From contig JAPKCK010000002.1 in assembly GCA_028822985.1 (NCBI GenBank), positions 109,360-173,359 on the forward strand: a stretch of 64,000 nucleotides of DNA. The letters run 5' to 3'. A program made the position numbers and the translations under genes. This document shows, piece by piece, positions 9,248-18,726 of this stretch. The notes beneath the pieces are model-generated. The model did not search any database. It was not told the DNA's origin and saw only the letters and a program-made list of their open reading frames with translations. The DNA comes from Aquiluna sp. (GTDB lineage: Bacteria; Actinomycetota; Actinomycetes; Actinomycetales; Microbacteriaceae). How positions within the stretch are numbered: the first letter of the stretch is position 1; the number at the start of each line of letters is the position of its first letter.

Positions 9248-10347
9248 GCCAGCGCGCTCTCGAGGCGCTAGCCGGAGTCATTGACCCTGAGCTTCGCCGG
9301 CCAATCACTGAACTTGATATGGTAGGCCCGATCCAAGAGACCGAGGATTCAGTTTCGGTTCAGATAAAGCTCACAATTGTTGGTTGTCCAGCCGCTCAAT
9401 CCATCGAGCGCGACGTCAATGAGGCGCTCGCAGCTGTCTTCAAAAATGTCGAAGTCGAAATGACCACCATGACCAACGACGAGCGCAAGGCGCTGACGCT
9501 AAAACTTCGCGGAGACAAGCCCGCGAAGTTCAATCCCTTTGCAGATAAAGACAACCTCACCCGCGTGATTTTCGTCTCGAGCGGCAAAGGCGGAGTTGGC
9601 AAATCTACTCTGACGGTGAACCTCGCGGTTGCCCTTGCCGGCCTTGGTCAAAAAGTGGGACTCCTCGACGCGGACATTTTCGGTTATTCAATACCGCAGT
9701 TGATTGGTGTAAACCAAAGCCCAACCCAGGTCGAAAACCTCATGCTGCCTCCCATAGCGCACGACGTGAAGGTGATATCGATTGGCTTTTTCGTGAAGGA
9801 CAACCAACCGGTGGCGTGGCGCGGTCCCATGCTTCATAGGGCCGTGGAGCAGTTCTTGACGGATGTGTTTTGGGGAGACCTCGATTTCTTGCTGGTTGAC
9901 CTGCCTCCCGGTACCGGTGACGTTGCTATCAGCCTTGGGCAATTGCTGTCCAAGGCTAAAACGCTTGTTGTTACAACGCCTCAGCACACTGCGGCTATCG
10001 TTGCCGAAAGATCCGGTGCAATTGGCCTACAAACTGGTCAAGAGATTCTGGGTGTTATCGAGAACATGAGTTACCTTCCGTCGGAGAACGGGCCGATTGA
10101 AATTTTTGGCTCTGGAGGTGGCGAGGCCGTTGCCGCCAGGCTCACCGAAATAAGTGGAAAACAGGTGCAGCTAATGGGCAAAATTCCTATTAGTCAGGAC
10201 CTCCGGATATCCGCCGATAACCAGCTGCCTATTGTGGTTTCTGACCCGGAAGACCCTGCAGCCATAGAGATTACGAGAATTGCAAAATTACTAATGGATT
10301 CCCCACGCGGACTTGCTGGGAAATCTTTGAAGATAACTCCGAGTTAG
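9244..10347 (+). CDS. mrp: Mrp/ApbC family iron-sulfur cluster carrier ATPase
   Basis: 367 residues. An N-terminal MIP18/DUF59 domain (about 5-85, with GCPAAQ) precedes a MinD-like ATPase domain with deviant Walker A GKGGVGKST (114-122) and VDLPPGTGD. Mrp proteins bind Fe-S clusters and deliver them to apo-proteins. The CxxC found after ENMS in many Mrp proteins is absent: here ENMSYLPSENG leads into FGSGGG. As I recall, several actinobacterial Mrp proteins share this absence, so it is noted rather than treated as damage. Starts inside the DUF1003 stop. Confidence 0.92.
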   Translation: MSQRALEALAGVIDPELRRPITELDMVGPIQETEDSVSVQIKLTIVGCPAAQSIERDVNEALAAVFKNVEVEMTTMTNDERKALTLKLRGDKPAKFNPFADKDNLTRVIFVSSGKGGVGKSTLTVNLAVALAGLGQKVGLLDADIFGYSIPQLIGVNQSPTQVENLMLPPIAHDVKVISIGFFVKDNQPVAWRGPMLHRAVEQFLTDVFWGDLDFLLVDLPPGTGDVAISLGQLLSKAKTLVVTTPQHTAAIVAERSGAIGLQTGQEILGVIENMSYLPSENGPIEIFGSGGGEAVAARLTEISGKQVQLMGKIPISQDLRISADNQLPIVVSDPEDPAAIEITRIAKLLMDSPRGLAGKSLKITPS

Positions 10348-10355
10348 GTAGTGGC

Positions 10356-11831
10356 ATGAAAACCATTAGCGTTAGCGACCCCCTTACGGGAAATAAGCTC
10401 CACGAAATTGCCGCGCACTCAAAAGCAGAAGTGGCCCTTAAGTTTCAGGCGGGCCGGGATGCTCAGGTTGAATGGGCTAATCGACCTGCAAAGGAGCGGG
10501 CTGGGGTTGCCAACAAAATCGCCGGACTACTGGTGGAACGTGAAGAACAAATTCTTGACCTACTTCAAAAAGAAACCGGTAAGTCCAAGGCTCATGCGTT
10601 CGAGGAGCTTACGGGTGCTCTCGGTGCCGTCGCTTACTACGCCAAGACTGTTTCCGGTCTCATGCGTCGAAAGCGCGTTCGCGCCGGAGTGCCGTTCATG
10701 ATTAGTGCTTTTGTAGAACCCTCCCCGGTGGGTGTGGTTGGAATCATTACTCCCTGGAACTATCCACTCGCACTGACCATGATGGATGTTATCCCAGCGC
10801 TCATGGCGGGAAACGCGGTTGTTCAAAAGGCCGATAACCAAACCGCAAAAACTGTCCAGCTGGCAAGGGACTTGAGCGTTGAAGCAGGGATACCAGAGAA
10901 CATCTGGCAAGTGGTCCACGGTGACGCGACCGAGGTGGGCAATGCCGTAACCGATCATGCTGACTTCGTAGCCTTCACCGGATCCACCGCGACTGGAAAA
11001 TTGGTTGCAGCAAGAGCTGCTTCCAGACTCGTGGGCTACGCCCTAGAGCTTGGCGGTAAAAATCCCATGATTGTTCTTCCCGGTGCGGACTTGGAAAAAG
11101 CGGCAGAAATCGCAATTGGTGGAGCTTTTGGAAATAGCGGCCAGCTCTGTGTCGCCATCGAACGCCTCTATGTGTCAAGCCATGACCTTCAAGAGTTCGA
11201 GCTAATCCTGAAGCGCAGGGTCGAGTCTTTGAAATTGGGTAGCTCAAATAAATTCGACTTCGACCTAGGCGCCCTTACCTCGTCCGCTCAGCTTCAGAGA
11301 GTTTCTGGCTTCGTAGATCGAGCCAAGCAAGAAGGGGCGGTCGTACTTACAGGCGGACGTGCCCTGCTGGACCTCGGGCCAAATTTTTATGCGCCAACTG
11401 TCATCACCCAGATTCCACTAGGTGCTGAGATCCTCCACAAGGAAGTTTTTGGTCCGGTAATTGCGCTCGTAGGTTACGAAGGCCTGGATCAGGCAATTGA
11501 GCTTTCGAATGCCAGTGAATATGGCCTGAACGCCTCGGTAGTCGGGAATCGCAGACAAGCACTCCAGGTCGCCTCTAAGCTCATGGCCGGTTCAGTGAAC
11601 ATAAACGAGGGCTATCGAGCCACGATGGCCTCCATGGCAGCACCAATGGGCGGTATGAAGCAATCTGGGATGGGACGACGTTCTGGACCCCAAGGACTCT
11701 TGAGATTCACCGAGCTTCGAACAATTGGGGTCAGCAATAACTTTCCAATAAAACTGCCAACCAGGGCAAGGCAGTATCTGCGACTGGCGCCAATCATGAC
11801 CAAAATGGTCAGATGGATGGGGAAGCTCTAG
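10356..11831 (+). CDS. NAD(P)-dependent aldehyde dehydrogenase, probably succinate-semialdehyde type
   Basis: 491 residues, full-length ALDH fold. Visible: TPWNYP (132-137), cofactor-binding FTGSTATG (207-214), catalytic Glu231 in LELGGKN and nucleophile Cys265 in GQLCVAIER. The GQLCVAIER context and the overall sequence resemble succinate-semialdehyde dehydrogenases, but substrate cannot be fixed from sequence alone. It follows mrp by 8 bases and is probably transcribed with it. Its stop overlaps the convergent tatB stop by 4 bp. Confidence 0.85.
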   Translation: MKTISVSDPLTGNKLHEIAAHSKAEVALKFQAGRDAQVEWANRPAKERAGVANKIAGLLVEREEQILDLLQKETGKSKAHAFEELTGALGAVAYYAKTVSGLMRRKRVRAGVPFMISAFVEPSPVGVVGIITPWNYPLALTMMDVIPALMAGNAVVQKADNQTAKTVQLARDLSVEAGIPENIWQVVHGDATEVGNAVTDHADFVAFTGSTATGKLVAARAASRLVGYALELGGKNPMIVLPGADLEKAAEIAIGGAFGNSGQLCVAIERLYVSSHDLQEFELILKRRVESLKLGSSNKFDFDLGALTSSAQLQRVSGFVDRAKQEGAVVLTGGRALLDLGPNFYAPTVITQIPLGAEILHKEVFGPVIALVGYEGLDQAIELSNASEYGLNASVVGNRRQALQVASKLMAGSVNINEGYRATMASMAAPMGGMKQSGMGRRSGPQGLLRFTELRTIGVSNNFPIKLPTRARQYLRLAPIMTKMVRWMGKL

Positions 11832-12184
11832 GTAGATTCCTGGTCGAACGGTGGAGACTCTCCAAATTCGAGTGGCTTTTGAGGCGGTTTGGCTCTATTG
11901 AGAGTTTCGGCGGCGTTGGCCGGTCTCTTTTTTTCTTCCGTCAGAGCTTCTCGGACAATTCGCCGTGGGTCATACTGTCGCGGGTCTAGCTTCTTCCAGT
12001 CCATGTCTTCGAAGCCTTCGCCCAGCTCAGATTTCATTTGGACTTGGGCGTTGTCGACCATTCGCTTACCCTTACGGGCCCACTCACCCAACTGCTTGGC
12101 ATAGTAGGGCAGGCGCTCAGGTCCCAAGATTAGGACCGCAAGGAGAGCCAACAGCAGCAGCTTCTCAGCACTAAGACCAAACAT
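11828..12184 (-). CDS. tatB: Sec-independent protein translocase subunit TatB
   Basis: 118 residues: a short N-terminus, one hydrophobic helix (AEKLLLLALLAVLILGPERLP, residues about 5-25) ending in the Gly-Pro hinge with the conserved Glu, then an amphipathic helix and a charged, proline-containing tail. This is the TatA/B fold; the longer tail and the GPERLP hinge favour TatB, which with TatC recognises twin-arginine signal peptides. ATG 12184 begins the family-typical MFGLS. Neighbouring genes match the mycobacterial tatB region (Rv1224 near Rv1220c and Rv1229c, from memory), but sigE, its anti-sigma factor and htrA are not present here. Confidence 0.88.
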   Translation of the reverse strand: MFGLSAEKLLLLALLAVLILGPERLPYYAKQLGEWARKGKRMVDNAQVQMKSELGEGFEDMDWKKLDPRQYDPRRIVREALTEEKKRPANAAETLNRAKPPQKPLEFGESPPFDQEST

Positions 12185-12234
12185 GAAAATGAGTTTACAA
12201 CTAACCAATCCATCCTTTTTACACATGGCAACCT

Positions 12235-12891
12235 ATGCTTGGGTCCAAGATGATAGACAAGATTTCAAGCTGGAAATACGCGGAGAATTTCAACCGCGAA
12301 CCCGATCACATTTCTGTTGCCCGAGACAGCGCTGAGCAGCTCGGCGTTGAGTCGGTGACGCCTGCGACCGGTGCGGGCCTCGCATCCATTGCAGCAATGC
12401 TCTCGGCAAAAAACATAGTGGAGGCCGGAACCGGTGCTGGAGTATCGGGGTTGTGGTTATTGAGTGCCTCGGAAACCAGCACTCTAACCACTATCGATGA
12501 TGAGCCCGAGTATCAAAATCAGGCGCGAACCAACTTTCAATTAGCCAATGTCCCGGCAAGTAGAGCAAGGGTTATTACGGGGAGGGCTGCAGCCGTCATG
12601 GCAAACATGACAGAGTCCGCCTATGACCTAGTGTTTTTGGACATTGAGCCTTTTGATCTAGAACAGCTTTTGCCTCACGCAATTGGGCTAGTAAGGCCTT
12701 CGGGTGCGATTGTCATCTCTCACGCTCTATGGCGTGACAGGGTTCCGAACCCCGCGCTACGAGACGATGAGACATCGGCGATGCGCGCGGTAGTCAGGGT
12801 GTTTGAAGAATCAGAAGAATTTATCTCAAGCATCTCAATGCTCGGAGATGGCTTACTAGTTGCAGTTAGAAGACCAGGGGCTATTTCTTAA
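12235..12891 (+). CDS. SAM-dependent O-methyltransferase
   Basis: 218 residues, Rossmann-type class I methyltransferase of the O-methyltransferase family 3 (Rv1220c-like by position). The SAM-binding glycine motif is EAGTGAGVSGLWLL, followed by an acidic strand end (TIDDEPEYQNQARTNF) and FLDIEPF. Relatives methylate catechol or caffeoyl hydroxyls; the substrate here is unknown. An internal ATG at 12250 is an alternative start. It diverges from tatB over about 50 bases and its 3' end overlaps the DUF3117 gene by 11 bp, tail to tail. Confidence 0.85.
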   Translation: MLGSKMIDKISSWKYAENFNREPDHISVARDSAEQLGVESVTPATGAGLASIAAMLSAKNIVEAGTGAGVSGLWLLSASETSTLTTIDDEPEYQNQARTNFQLANVPASRARVITGRAAAVMANMTESAYDLVFLDIEPFDLEQLLPHAIGLVRPSGAIVISHALWRDRVPNPALRDDETSAMRAVVRVFEESEEFISSISMLGDGLLVAVRRPGAIS

Positions 12892-13054
12892 CTACGGACT
12901 CTAAAACTTTAAAAAGTTCTTTAGCCTCGATGTCATTGACTGAGACAACGAGCCGGCCGCCGCCTTCAAGCGGAACCCTCAGGACGATTAGTCCCCTCGT
13001 CTCACGTTCTGCTTCCATGGGTCCATCACCGGTACGAGGCTTCATTGCTGCCAT
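12881..13054 (-). CDS. DUF3117 family small protein
   Basis: 57-residue protein found by translating the minus strand. It begins MAAMKPRTGDGP and contains RVPLEGGGRLVV, the hallmark sequence of the actinobacterial DUF3117 family (Rv1211-like, from memory). Its function is unknown but the family is strongly conserved. AAGGAG lies about 9 bases before the ATG. It overlaps the end of the convergent methyltransferase gene by 11 bp, and dapE follows on the same strand after 71 bases of upstream DNA. Confidence 0.9.
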   Translation of the reverse strand: MAAMKPRTGDGPMEAERETRGLIVLRVPLEGGGRLVVSVNDIEAKELFKVLESVVKK

Positions 13055-13125
13055 GAGGTTGGGCTCCTTGGATTCGTCTTAGAAGCCCCAATTATCCCAG
13101 ACTTCTCACCGAAGCGCCAATTTAT

Positions 13126-14199
13126 CTACAGGCTGAGCCAGGCCCTAAGTCCATCTTCCGCGTCAACAAGGTGACCAACCGGCACATTTTCGTTGTCGGC
13201 ATGGGCCAGTGAGGGATCTCCCGGGCCATAGTTCACCGCGGGAATTCCCATGGCCGAAAACCTTGCAACATCGGTCCAGCCATACTTCGGCCTTACCTCC
13301 GCGCCGATGGCAGCAATGAAATCGAGAGCTACTGGCAGGTTCAAGCCAGGCTTCGCACCTTCTGCCTTATCTGTGACAGCAATTTCAAAACCCTCAAACA
13401 GAATTTCCAGGTGCGCAATCGCCTCGGCGGCGGACTTATCCGGTGCGAAGCGATAGTTCACGGTCAGCACTGCGGCATCGGGAATCACGTTGGTCGCAAT
13501 GCCACCGCTGACCGTTACCGCACTCAAGCTTTCTTTGTAAGCAAGCCCATCGACGGTGATCGTCGCTGGTTGGTAGTCGTTCAAAATATTTAGCGAGTGC
13601 GCGAGCGCGTGAATTGCGTTTTTGCCCATCCAAGGTCTTGCAGAGTGGGCCTTGACGCCGACGGTTCTAACTTCAACTCGAACAGTGCCGTTGCACCCTC
13701 CCTCGACCATGGCGCTGGTGGGTTCACACAACACCGCGAACTCTCCGGTCAGTAGTTCCGGATGATTTTTGGCAAGTCGCCCAAGCCCATTAAGGTCAGC
13801 AGCAACTTCTTCGTTGTCATAAAAAACCCAAGTGACATCGAACTTGGGCTCACGAAGTTCGACCGCAAGCTTTAACATAACTGCAATGCCGCCCTTCATG
13901 TCTACTGTTCCACGGCCAAAAATTACTTGCTCCCGCTCAAAATGATGAAGCTTTGAGGGCAGGTTATCTGCCACGGGCACGGTGTCGATGTGGCCGGCAA
14001 TGATGACTCTTGTGTCCCGGTTTAGATTGGTCCTTGCCACCAGTGCGTTGCCATCGCGTGTAATCGATAAATGCGAGGCCGTGGTCAAAACCTGCTCGAT
14101 CTCATCGGCAAGCTTTGCTTCATTGGACGAGACTGACTCGATGTCGCAAATTGCCATGGTGAGCTCGACAAGCGTCTGAGTGGGGTCTAAAGCTGACAT
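13126..14199 (-). CDS. dapE: Succinyl-diaminopimelate desuccinylase
   Basis: 357 residues, M20 di-zinc hydrolase that cleaves N-succinyl-LL-2,6-diaminopimelate in lysine and peptidoglycan-precursor synthesis. Zinc ligands and catalytic residues appear in [17 protein letters not shown] and YDNEEV (Glu-Glu), with a lid domain between. ATG 14199 begins [13 protein letters not shown], which fits the family; longer readings upstream would run into dapD. It is divergent from dapD with only 30 bases between starts, so the two diaminopimelate genes share a promoter region. Confidence 0.92.
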   Translation of the reverse strand: MSALDPTQTLVELTMAICDIESVSSNEAKLADEIEQVLTTASHLSITRDGNALVARTNLNRDTRVIIAGHIDTVPVADNLPSKLHHFEREQVIFGRGTVDMKGGIAVMLKLAVELREPKFDVTWVFYDNEEVAADLNGLGRLAKNHPELLTGEFAVLCEPTSAMVEGGCNGTVRVEVRTVGVKAHSARPWMGKNAIHALAHSLNILNDYQPATITVDGLAYKESLSAVTVSGGIATNVIPDAAVLTVNYRFAPDKSAAEAIAHLEILFEGFEIAVTDKAEGAKPGLNLPVALDFIAAIGAEVRPKYGWTDVARFSAMGIPAVNYGPGDPSLAHADNENVPVGHLVDAEDGLRAWLSL

Positions 14200-14229
14200 G
14201 TGATTAAGGCTACCTGTATTCTGGTTGTA

Positions 14230-15180
14230 ATGAGTGATGCGCAAATTAACCAAAAGGCCTGGGGACACGGTCTGGCCTCTAAATCCCCAAGCGGAACCGT
14301 GCTTGACGTCTGGTTCCCGGAGCCTTGCCTCGGTGAAGCACCGATGTCAGACCTGCAGTGGTTTCCGCCAAAGGATTTAGACCTGAAAGCAGGTCCGGAT
14401 GAGCTTCGTAATCTAACCCTTGAGGTTATTAGAGTCGAAATAGACCTAACCAACCCAGTTGCGTCAACTGCCGATGCTTACCTCCGTTTGCACCTATTGT
14501 CCAAGCTCCTTGTTCGGCCCAACTCGATCAACCTGGAGGGGCTGATACCAAACTTGCCCATCGTCGCCTTTACCAATTTCGGTGTCATGGAGCTAGCCGA
14601 CTTTGAGGCAAGGACGCTCGAGCTAAGGCGACACGGAGTCATTGCGCACTCCATCGATAAATTTCCTCGACTGGTCGACTACGTTGTCCCCAAAAAGGTT
14701 CGAATAGCGGATGCTAACCGCGTTAGGCTCGGCGCTCATCTAGCTCCGGGCACCACGGTGATGCACGAAGGCTTCGTAAACTTCAACGCTGGAACCCTCG
14801 GGGCTTCTATGGTCGAGGGCCGAATTTCGCAGGGAGTTGTCGTTGGCGATGGCTCCGATGTTGGCGGTGGAGCGTCAATTATGGGCACTTTGTCTGGTGG
14901 AGGTAGCCACCGAATTTCCATTGGCGAACGAGCACTACTTGGGGCAAATTCTGGAATCGGAATCTCCATTGGAGATGACTCGATAGTGGAGGCCGGCCTT
15001 TATGTAACGGCGGGTACCAAAGTCATTTTGATAGTTGAGGGTAAAACCGAAACCGTTAAGGCCGCCGAGCTAAGCGGCCTACCTGGCTTGCTGTTTAGAA
15101 GAAACTCTCTAAGTGGCGCGGTCGAGGCAATTGCTCGGCAAGGCGTTGGGGTTTCTCTCAATTCAGAGCTGCACGCCTAA
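14230..15180 (+). CDS. dapD: Tetrahydrodipicolinate N-succinyltransferase
   Basis: 316 residues, actinobacterial-type DapD that transfers succinyl from succinyl-CoA to tetrahydrodipicolinate, the step before the aminotransferase and DapE. An N-terminal alpha/beta domain is followed by a left-handed beta-helix built from hexapeptide repeats (about 165-265: [38 protein letters not shown]). ATG 14230 starts [15 protein letters not shown]; the 30-base gap to dapE lacks a strong Shine-Dalgarno, which suggests a leaderless transcript. Confidence 0.93.
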   Translation: MSDAQINQKAWGHGLASKSPSGTVLDVWFPEPCLGEAPMSDLQWFPPKDLDLKAGPDELRNLTLEVIRVEIDLTNPVASTADAYLRLHLLSKLLVRPNSINLEGLIPNLPIVAFTNFGVMELADFEARTLELRRHGVIAHSIDKFPRLVDYVVPKKVRIADANRVRLGAHLAPGTTVMHEGFVNFNAGTLGASMVEGRISQGVVVGDGSDVGGGASIMGTLSGGGSHRISIGERALLGANSGIGISIGDDSIVEAGLYVTAGTKVILIVEGKTETVKAAELSGLPGLLFRRNSLSGAVEAIARQGVGVSLNSELHA

Positions 15181-15183
15181 GCG

Positions 15184-16185
15184 CTATCCGGTAACGGAAT
15201 CCCAACCCTTTGGGCTCAACAGTTGACCACTGAGATATACGTCGCTGTCGCCCTTGGCAATTACCTCGCCAATGACCTTTGTGCCGCGAGGTAAAGTGGC
15301 CGTCGGCGAGACGGTAGCTAAGAAGCAATGGTCTTCACCTCCGTGCAGAATCCAGTCCCACTCAGAAACGGGTGGGACTTCGGAATCTCGAGAATTGATA
15401 GATTGTGCCGCTTGCTCGAGAATTGCTGCGTAGCCCTCAAGAAGCTCCTTTTTTATGTTCATGGTGACATTTGAACTAGACGCCAGCCTCCCGGCGTCAA
15501 GAGATAACCCGTCTGAAACGTCGAGCATCGAGGATGCCACAGCTGCCAACTCAAGGCCCAGCGCGAAATCTGGTACTGGTCGAAGCTGGATGCTCACAAT
15601 ATCCGGATAGCTAGCCGACAGGGTTTCATCATCGGAGCTAAGTAATGCAAGCCCACATGCGGCCTTCCCCAACGTTCCAGCAATCACGATTAGGTCGCCC
15701 ACTTCGGCCGTTGAGCGCAGTATCGGCTGCCTGGACTCGAGGTCTCCGTGGGCGGCAATCGCAACTACTATTTGCTCGCCGGATGCAAGGTCTCCCCCGA
15801 CAATCTGGCATTCCGGGGCATGCCGGTCACATGCTGACTGCAGTCCGGAGGCAAAATCCTCGAGCCAGGCTTGAGGGGTTTCTTTGGTAACTACCAGTGC
15901 GACAGTTAGCGCCCTTGGTGCGGCCCCCATTGCGACAAGGTCTGCAATATTGCTAGTGACCGCCTTGTAACCGATGTCAAAGCCAGAAGACCACTCAAGC
16001 CTAAAATCATGATCCTGCACCATGGTGTCAGTTGTAATAACCACTCGAGAATCACTGAGGCTTATAACCGCAGCGTCGTCGCCTGGGCCAATGAGCGTGG
16101 TGGCAACCGGCTTGAAAACGTTCAGCGCTCGTCTAAGAGCCTCGGTCTCGCCGATCTCAATAATCTTTTGGCCATCATTATTCAC
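15184..16185 (-). CDS. thiL: Thiamine-monophosphate kinase
   Basis: 333 residues. ThiL phosphorylates thiamine monophosphate to thiamine pyrophosphate, needed for IlvB encoded in this window. Characteristic features: IGPGDDAAVI near residue 34, TTDTMVQDHDF, an AIR-synthase-like fold with SNIADLVAMGA, LDVSDGLSLDAGRL, and HGGEDHCF near residue 285. The start is GTG at 16185. It converges with dapD (3-base gap) and diverges from the DUF3515 lipoprotein gene. Confidence 0.92.
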   Translation of the reverse strand: MNNDGQKIIEIGETEALRRALNVFKPVATTLIGPGDDAAVISLSDSRVVITTDTMVQDHDFRLEWSSGFDIGYKAVTSNIADLVAMGAAPRALTVALVVTKETPQAWLEDFASGLQSACDRHAPECQIVGGDLASGEQIVVAIAAHGDLESRQPILRSTAEVGDLIVIAGTLGKAACGLALLSSDDETLSASYPDIVSIQLRPVPDFALGLELAAVASSMLDVSDGLSLDAGRLASSSNVTMNIKKELLEGYAAILEQAAQSINSRDSEVPPVSEWDWILHGGEDHCFLATVSPTATLPRGTKVIGEVIAKGDSDVYLSGQLLSPKGWDSVTG

Positions 16186-16208
16186 ACAGCAACGCTAGCC
16201 TTATTTCA

Positions 16209-16655
16209 ATGCGTAAATTTACTATCTCGATGTTTTTGTTAGTTTTACTTTCTGGTTGCACGCAAGCGGTGAATCTTGAGGCGGCGGAAGATTCAAATAA
16301 TCCAAATTGTGCCGATGTAAGCGTGCGACTGCCAGATATGCTCGGAGAAAACCAACTCCGCTACACCAACGCTCAAGCCACGGCCGCCTGGGGAAATCCC
16401 GCGGCTATTTTGCTTCGCTGCGGGCTAGAGACGGTCGAAGTCTCGACGTTTCCCTGCGTAACCGCGGGGACAACAGACTGGTTGGTAGATGAGAGTGACG
16501 CTCCCAAATATAGATTTATTTCCTACGCCACTATCCCGGCAGTAGAAGTCATAGTTGATTCTGAAGTTGCAAGCGGAATAAGCACCCTCGAGGGCCTTTC
16601 TCAAGCAATGAGCGTCCTCCCTAGAACAAAGGTCTGCACCACGCTGGTCGACTAA
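16209..16655 (+). CDS. DUF3515 family lipoprotein
   Basis: 148 residues. A short signal peptide ends in the lipobox LLSGC with Cys17 as the lipidation site, so it should be anchored outside the membrane. The rest matches DUF3515 (SVRLPDMLGEN..., TAAWGNPAAILLRCG, CVTAGTTDWLVDE), an actinobacterial family lying between thiL and ddl (Rv2980 position, from memory). Role unknown. There is no Shine-Dalgarno before the ATG, consistent with leaderless initiation. Its end overlaps ddl by 4 bp, tail to tail. Confidence 0.87.
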   Translation: MRKFTISMFLLVLLSGCTQAVNLEAAEDSNNPNCADVSVRLPDMLGENQLRYTNAQATAAWGNPAAILLRCGLETVEVSTFPCVTAGTTDWLVDESDAPKYRFISYATIPAVEVIVDSEVASGISTLEGLSQAMSVLPRTKVCTTLVD

Positions 16656-17728
16656 TCGGCCGCCTCTTCAGTTAGCTCTTGTTCACCGAAACCATTTTGA
16701 ATCAGAATCTCAACCAGATCCTGATAATTAATACCGCTGGCCTCAAATAACGCCGGATACATGGAAATTGGAGTAAACCCCGGCATGGTGTTTACCTCGG
16801 TAATCACCCAGCCCTTTTTGGTTAGAAAGAAATCGGTTCTCGCAAGACCCTTGCAGCCAAGAGCTCGAAAAGCGGCCGTCGCAGCCTTCACAAGTGCTGA
16901 CGCGTCCTTGGCGGTGAGCTTCGCCGGAATGACAAGCTCTGCTCCAGCTCCCAGGTATTTCGCCTCGTAATCATAAAAAGGCCTACCGGTTACAAGAATC
17001 TCGCCAGCCTTCGATACCTGCAGGTCGCCGTTTGGCATTTCTAGTACCGAACATTCGATCTCTCGACCCAAAACTCGTCTCTCCACCATTGCGGTTTGAT
17101 CGTGGCTCAAAGCCAACTCAATAGCCGCCTCAAGGTCTTTTTCCTTCAAGACAAGGCTCACGCCCACCGAAGAACCGGACCTGGAAGGCTTAACAAAGGC
17201 GTCCGGCTTCAGAATTTTTTTAGCGCGGGACAAACAAGTGCTTTTCGAAACCGCCCACTGGTCGCGAGTAATTACCTGCTCCGAGGCAACTTCTAATCCG
17301 ACATCACGGAAAAGCGCCTTGGCCTGAACCTTATCCATTGCTAGAGCGGAGGCCATAACGCCATTGCCCACGTATGGAATCTTGCAAAGCTGGAGCAGGC
17401 CCTGAATCGAGCCATCCTCTCCATTTGGACCATGAAGAACTGGAAATGCCAAGTGAATTTTGCCAAGAGAAATACCTGAGGTCATACGGAGTTCGCCGCC
17501 GCCAAGTGGCAGCAATAATTCCGGTGAGTCCTCGCTTACTTCGGGAAAGTCCTCGAGTCGCCATTCTTGGTTTACCGGCTCCAGAACAAAGCGCCCAGTT
17601 TTGGTAATTCCAATCGGGATAACCTCATACTTTGTCGAATCGATGGCTGTAAATACACCCAGTGCTGTCACGCAGGATACCGAATGCTCGCTTGATTCTC
17701 CTCCATAAATTAGGGCTATGCGTTGCAT
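16652..17728 (-). CDS. ddl: D-alanine--D-alanine ligase
   Basis: 358 residues, ATP-grasp enzyme joining two D-alanines for peptidoglycan precursors. Recognisable: YGGESSEHSVSC at the N-terminus, VLHGPNGEDGSIQGLLQL, AMDKVQAK, VKPSRSGSSVGVSLV and the metal-binding EVNTMPGFTPISMYP near the C-terminus. ATG 17728 overlaps the gpsA stop (TAATG), so gpsA and ddl are one operon with plsC and murA upstream. Confidence 0.94.
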   Translation of the reverse strand: MQRIALIYGGESSEHSVSCVTALGVFTAIDSTKYEVIPIGITKTGRFVLEPVNQEWRLEDFPEVSEDSPELLLPLGGGELRMTSGISLGKIHLAFPVLHGPNGEDGSIQGLLQLCKIPYVGNGVMASALAMDKVQAKALFRDVGLEVASEQVITRDQWAVSKSTCLSRAKKILKPDAFVKPSRSGSSVGVSLVLKEKDLEAAIELALSHDQTAMVERRVLGREIECSVLEMPNGDLQVSKAGEILVTGRPFYDYEAKYLGAGAELVIPAKLTAKDASALVKAATAAFRALGCKGLARTDFFLTKKGWVITEVNTMPGFTPISMYPALFEASGINYQDLVEILIQNGFGEQELTEEAAD

Positions 17729-18726
17729 TAGAACTCCATTTCAATTTCGTCGGCAAGGTTCAGGTGCTGACCAAAATCAGTCGGCTTCATGACCCCGTTT
17801 AGTACGTCGCTGACCTGCTGCACGATTGGCATGTCTATACCCAGCCTCTGTGCAATCTCTAAAACTGGCTCCACCGAACTTAGGCCTTCAGCGGTTTGCT
17901 CCATGCGACGCAGAACTTCGGGCTTGCTGTAGCCCTTACCTAGCATCTCCCCCGCTCTAAAGTTCCGTGAAAGATTCGACTCACTCGTTGCAATAAGGTC
18001 ACCCAGGCCGGCAAGGCCGAACATGGTTCTCCTCCTCGCGCCATGCTCAATTGCAAAGTTTGTTATTTCGCTTAGACCCCGGGTCATAATTGACGCCTTT
18101 GTGTTTTGGCCATAACCCAAGCCGCTAACAATTCCGATTGCTACTGCAATTAGGTTCTTCAGAACACCGCCGAGTTCGGTACCAACCAGGTCCTGATTGC
18201 TAAAAACTGTGAAGTACTGGTTTGAACACACCTTTGCAACTTCAATCGCGCGATCTTGATTCTCGCAGGCGCAAACAGCAGCCGCAGGATCTCTACGCGC
18301 GATTTCGAGAGCCAAGTTAGGACCCGAAAGCACCGCTATTTGCGATGCGGGCACATTTGTCGCCTGATGAATAACTTCACTCATGCGTGCACCCGTGGAC
18401 TGCTCCAATCCCTTCATGAGGCTGATTACGGTTGCACTTTCAGGAATCAGCTCTTTCCATTCACCCAAGGTCTCACGGAGCGACTGAGACGGAATGGCTA
18501 TGTAAACCTGAGTGGCATTCACTAGTGCGGCTTCCAGATTAGAGGTGGCAGTCAGCGTCTTTGGTAAATCAACGCCCGGAAGGTAATCACCGTTTCTAGA
18601 AGTTTCATTAATCTCATCGGCGAGATCCTTGCGTCTCGACCAGAGCACGACCTCGTTGCCACCATCGGCAATGACCTTGGCCACAGTCGTACCCCAACTG
18701 CCGGCACCCATAACTACGATTTTCAT
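17728..18726 (-). CDS. gpsA: Glycerol-3-phosphate dehydrogenase [NAD(P)+]
   Basis: 332 residues. GpsA reduces dihydroxyacetone phosphate to sn-glycerol-3-phosphate, the backbone of membrane phospholipids. The N-terminal Rossmann motif GAGSWGTTVA, SLMKGLE, SGPNLALEIA with the following conserved region, and GLAGLGDLIATSES are diagnostic. It starts inside the end of the plsC gene (ATGA overlap) and ends on the ddl start. The pairing with the acyltransferase PlsC puts two consecutive steps of phospholipid synthesis together. Confidence 0.94.
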   Translation of the reverse strand: MKIVVMGAGSWGTTVAKVIADGGNEVVLWSRRKDLADEINETSRNGDYLPGVDLPKTLTATSNLEAALVNATQVYIAIPSQSLRETLGEWKELIPESATVISLMKGLEQSTGARMSEVIHQATNVPASQIAVLSGPNLALEIARRDPAAAVCACENQDRAIEVAKVCSNQYFTVFSNQDLVGTELGGVLKNLIAVAIGIVSGLGYGQNTKASIMTRGLSEITNFAIEHGARRRTMFGLAGLGDLIATSESNLSRNFRAGEMLGKGYSKPEVLRRMEQTAEGLSSVEPVLEIAQRLGIDMPIVQQVSDVLNGVMKPTDFGQHLNLADEIEMEF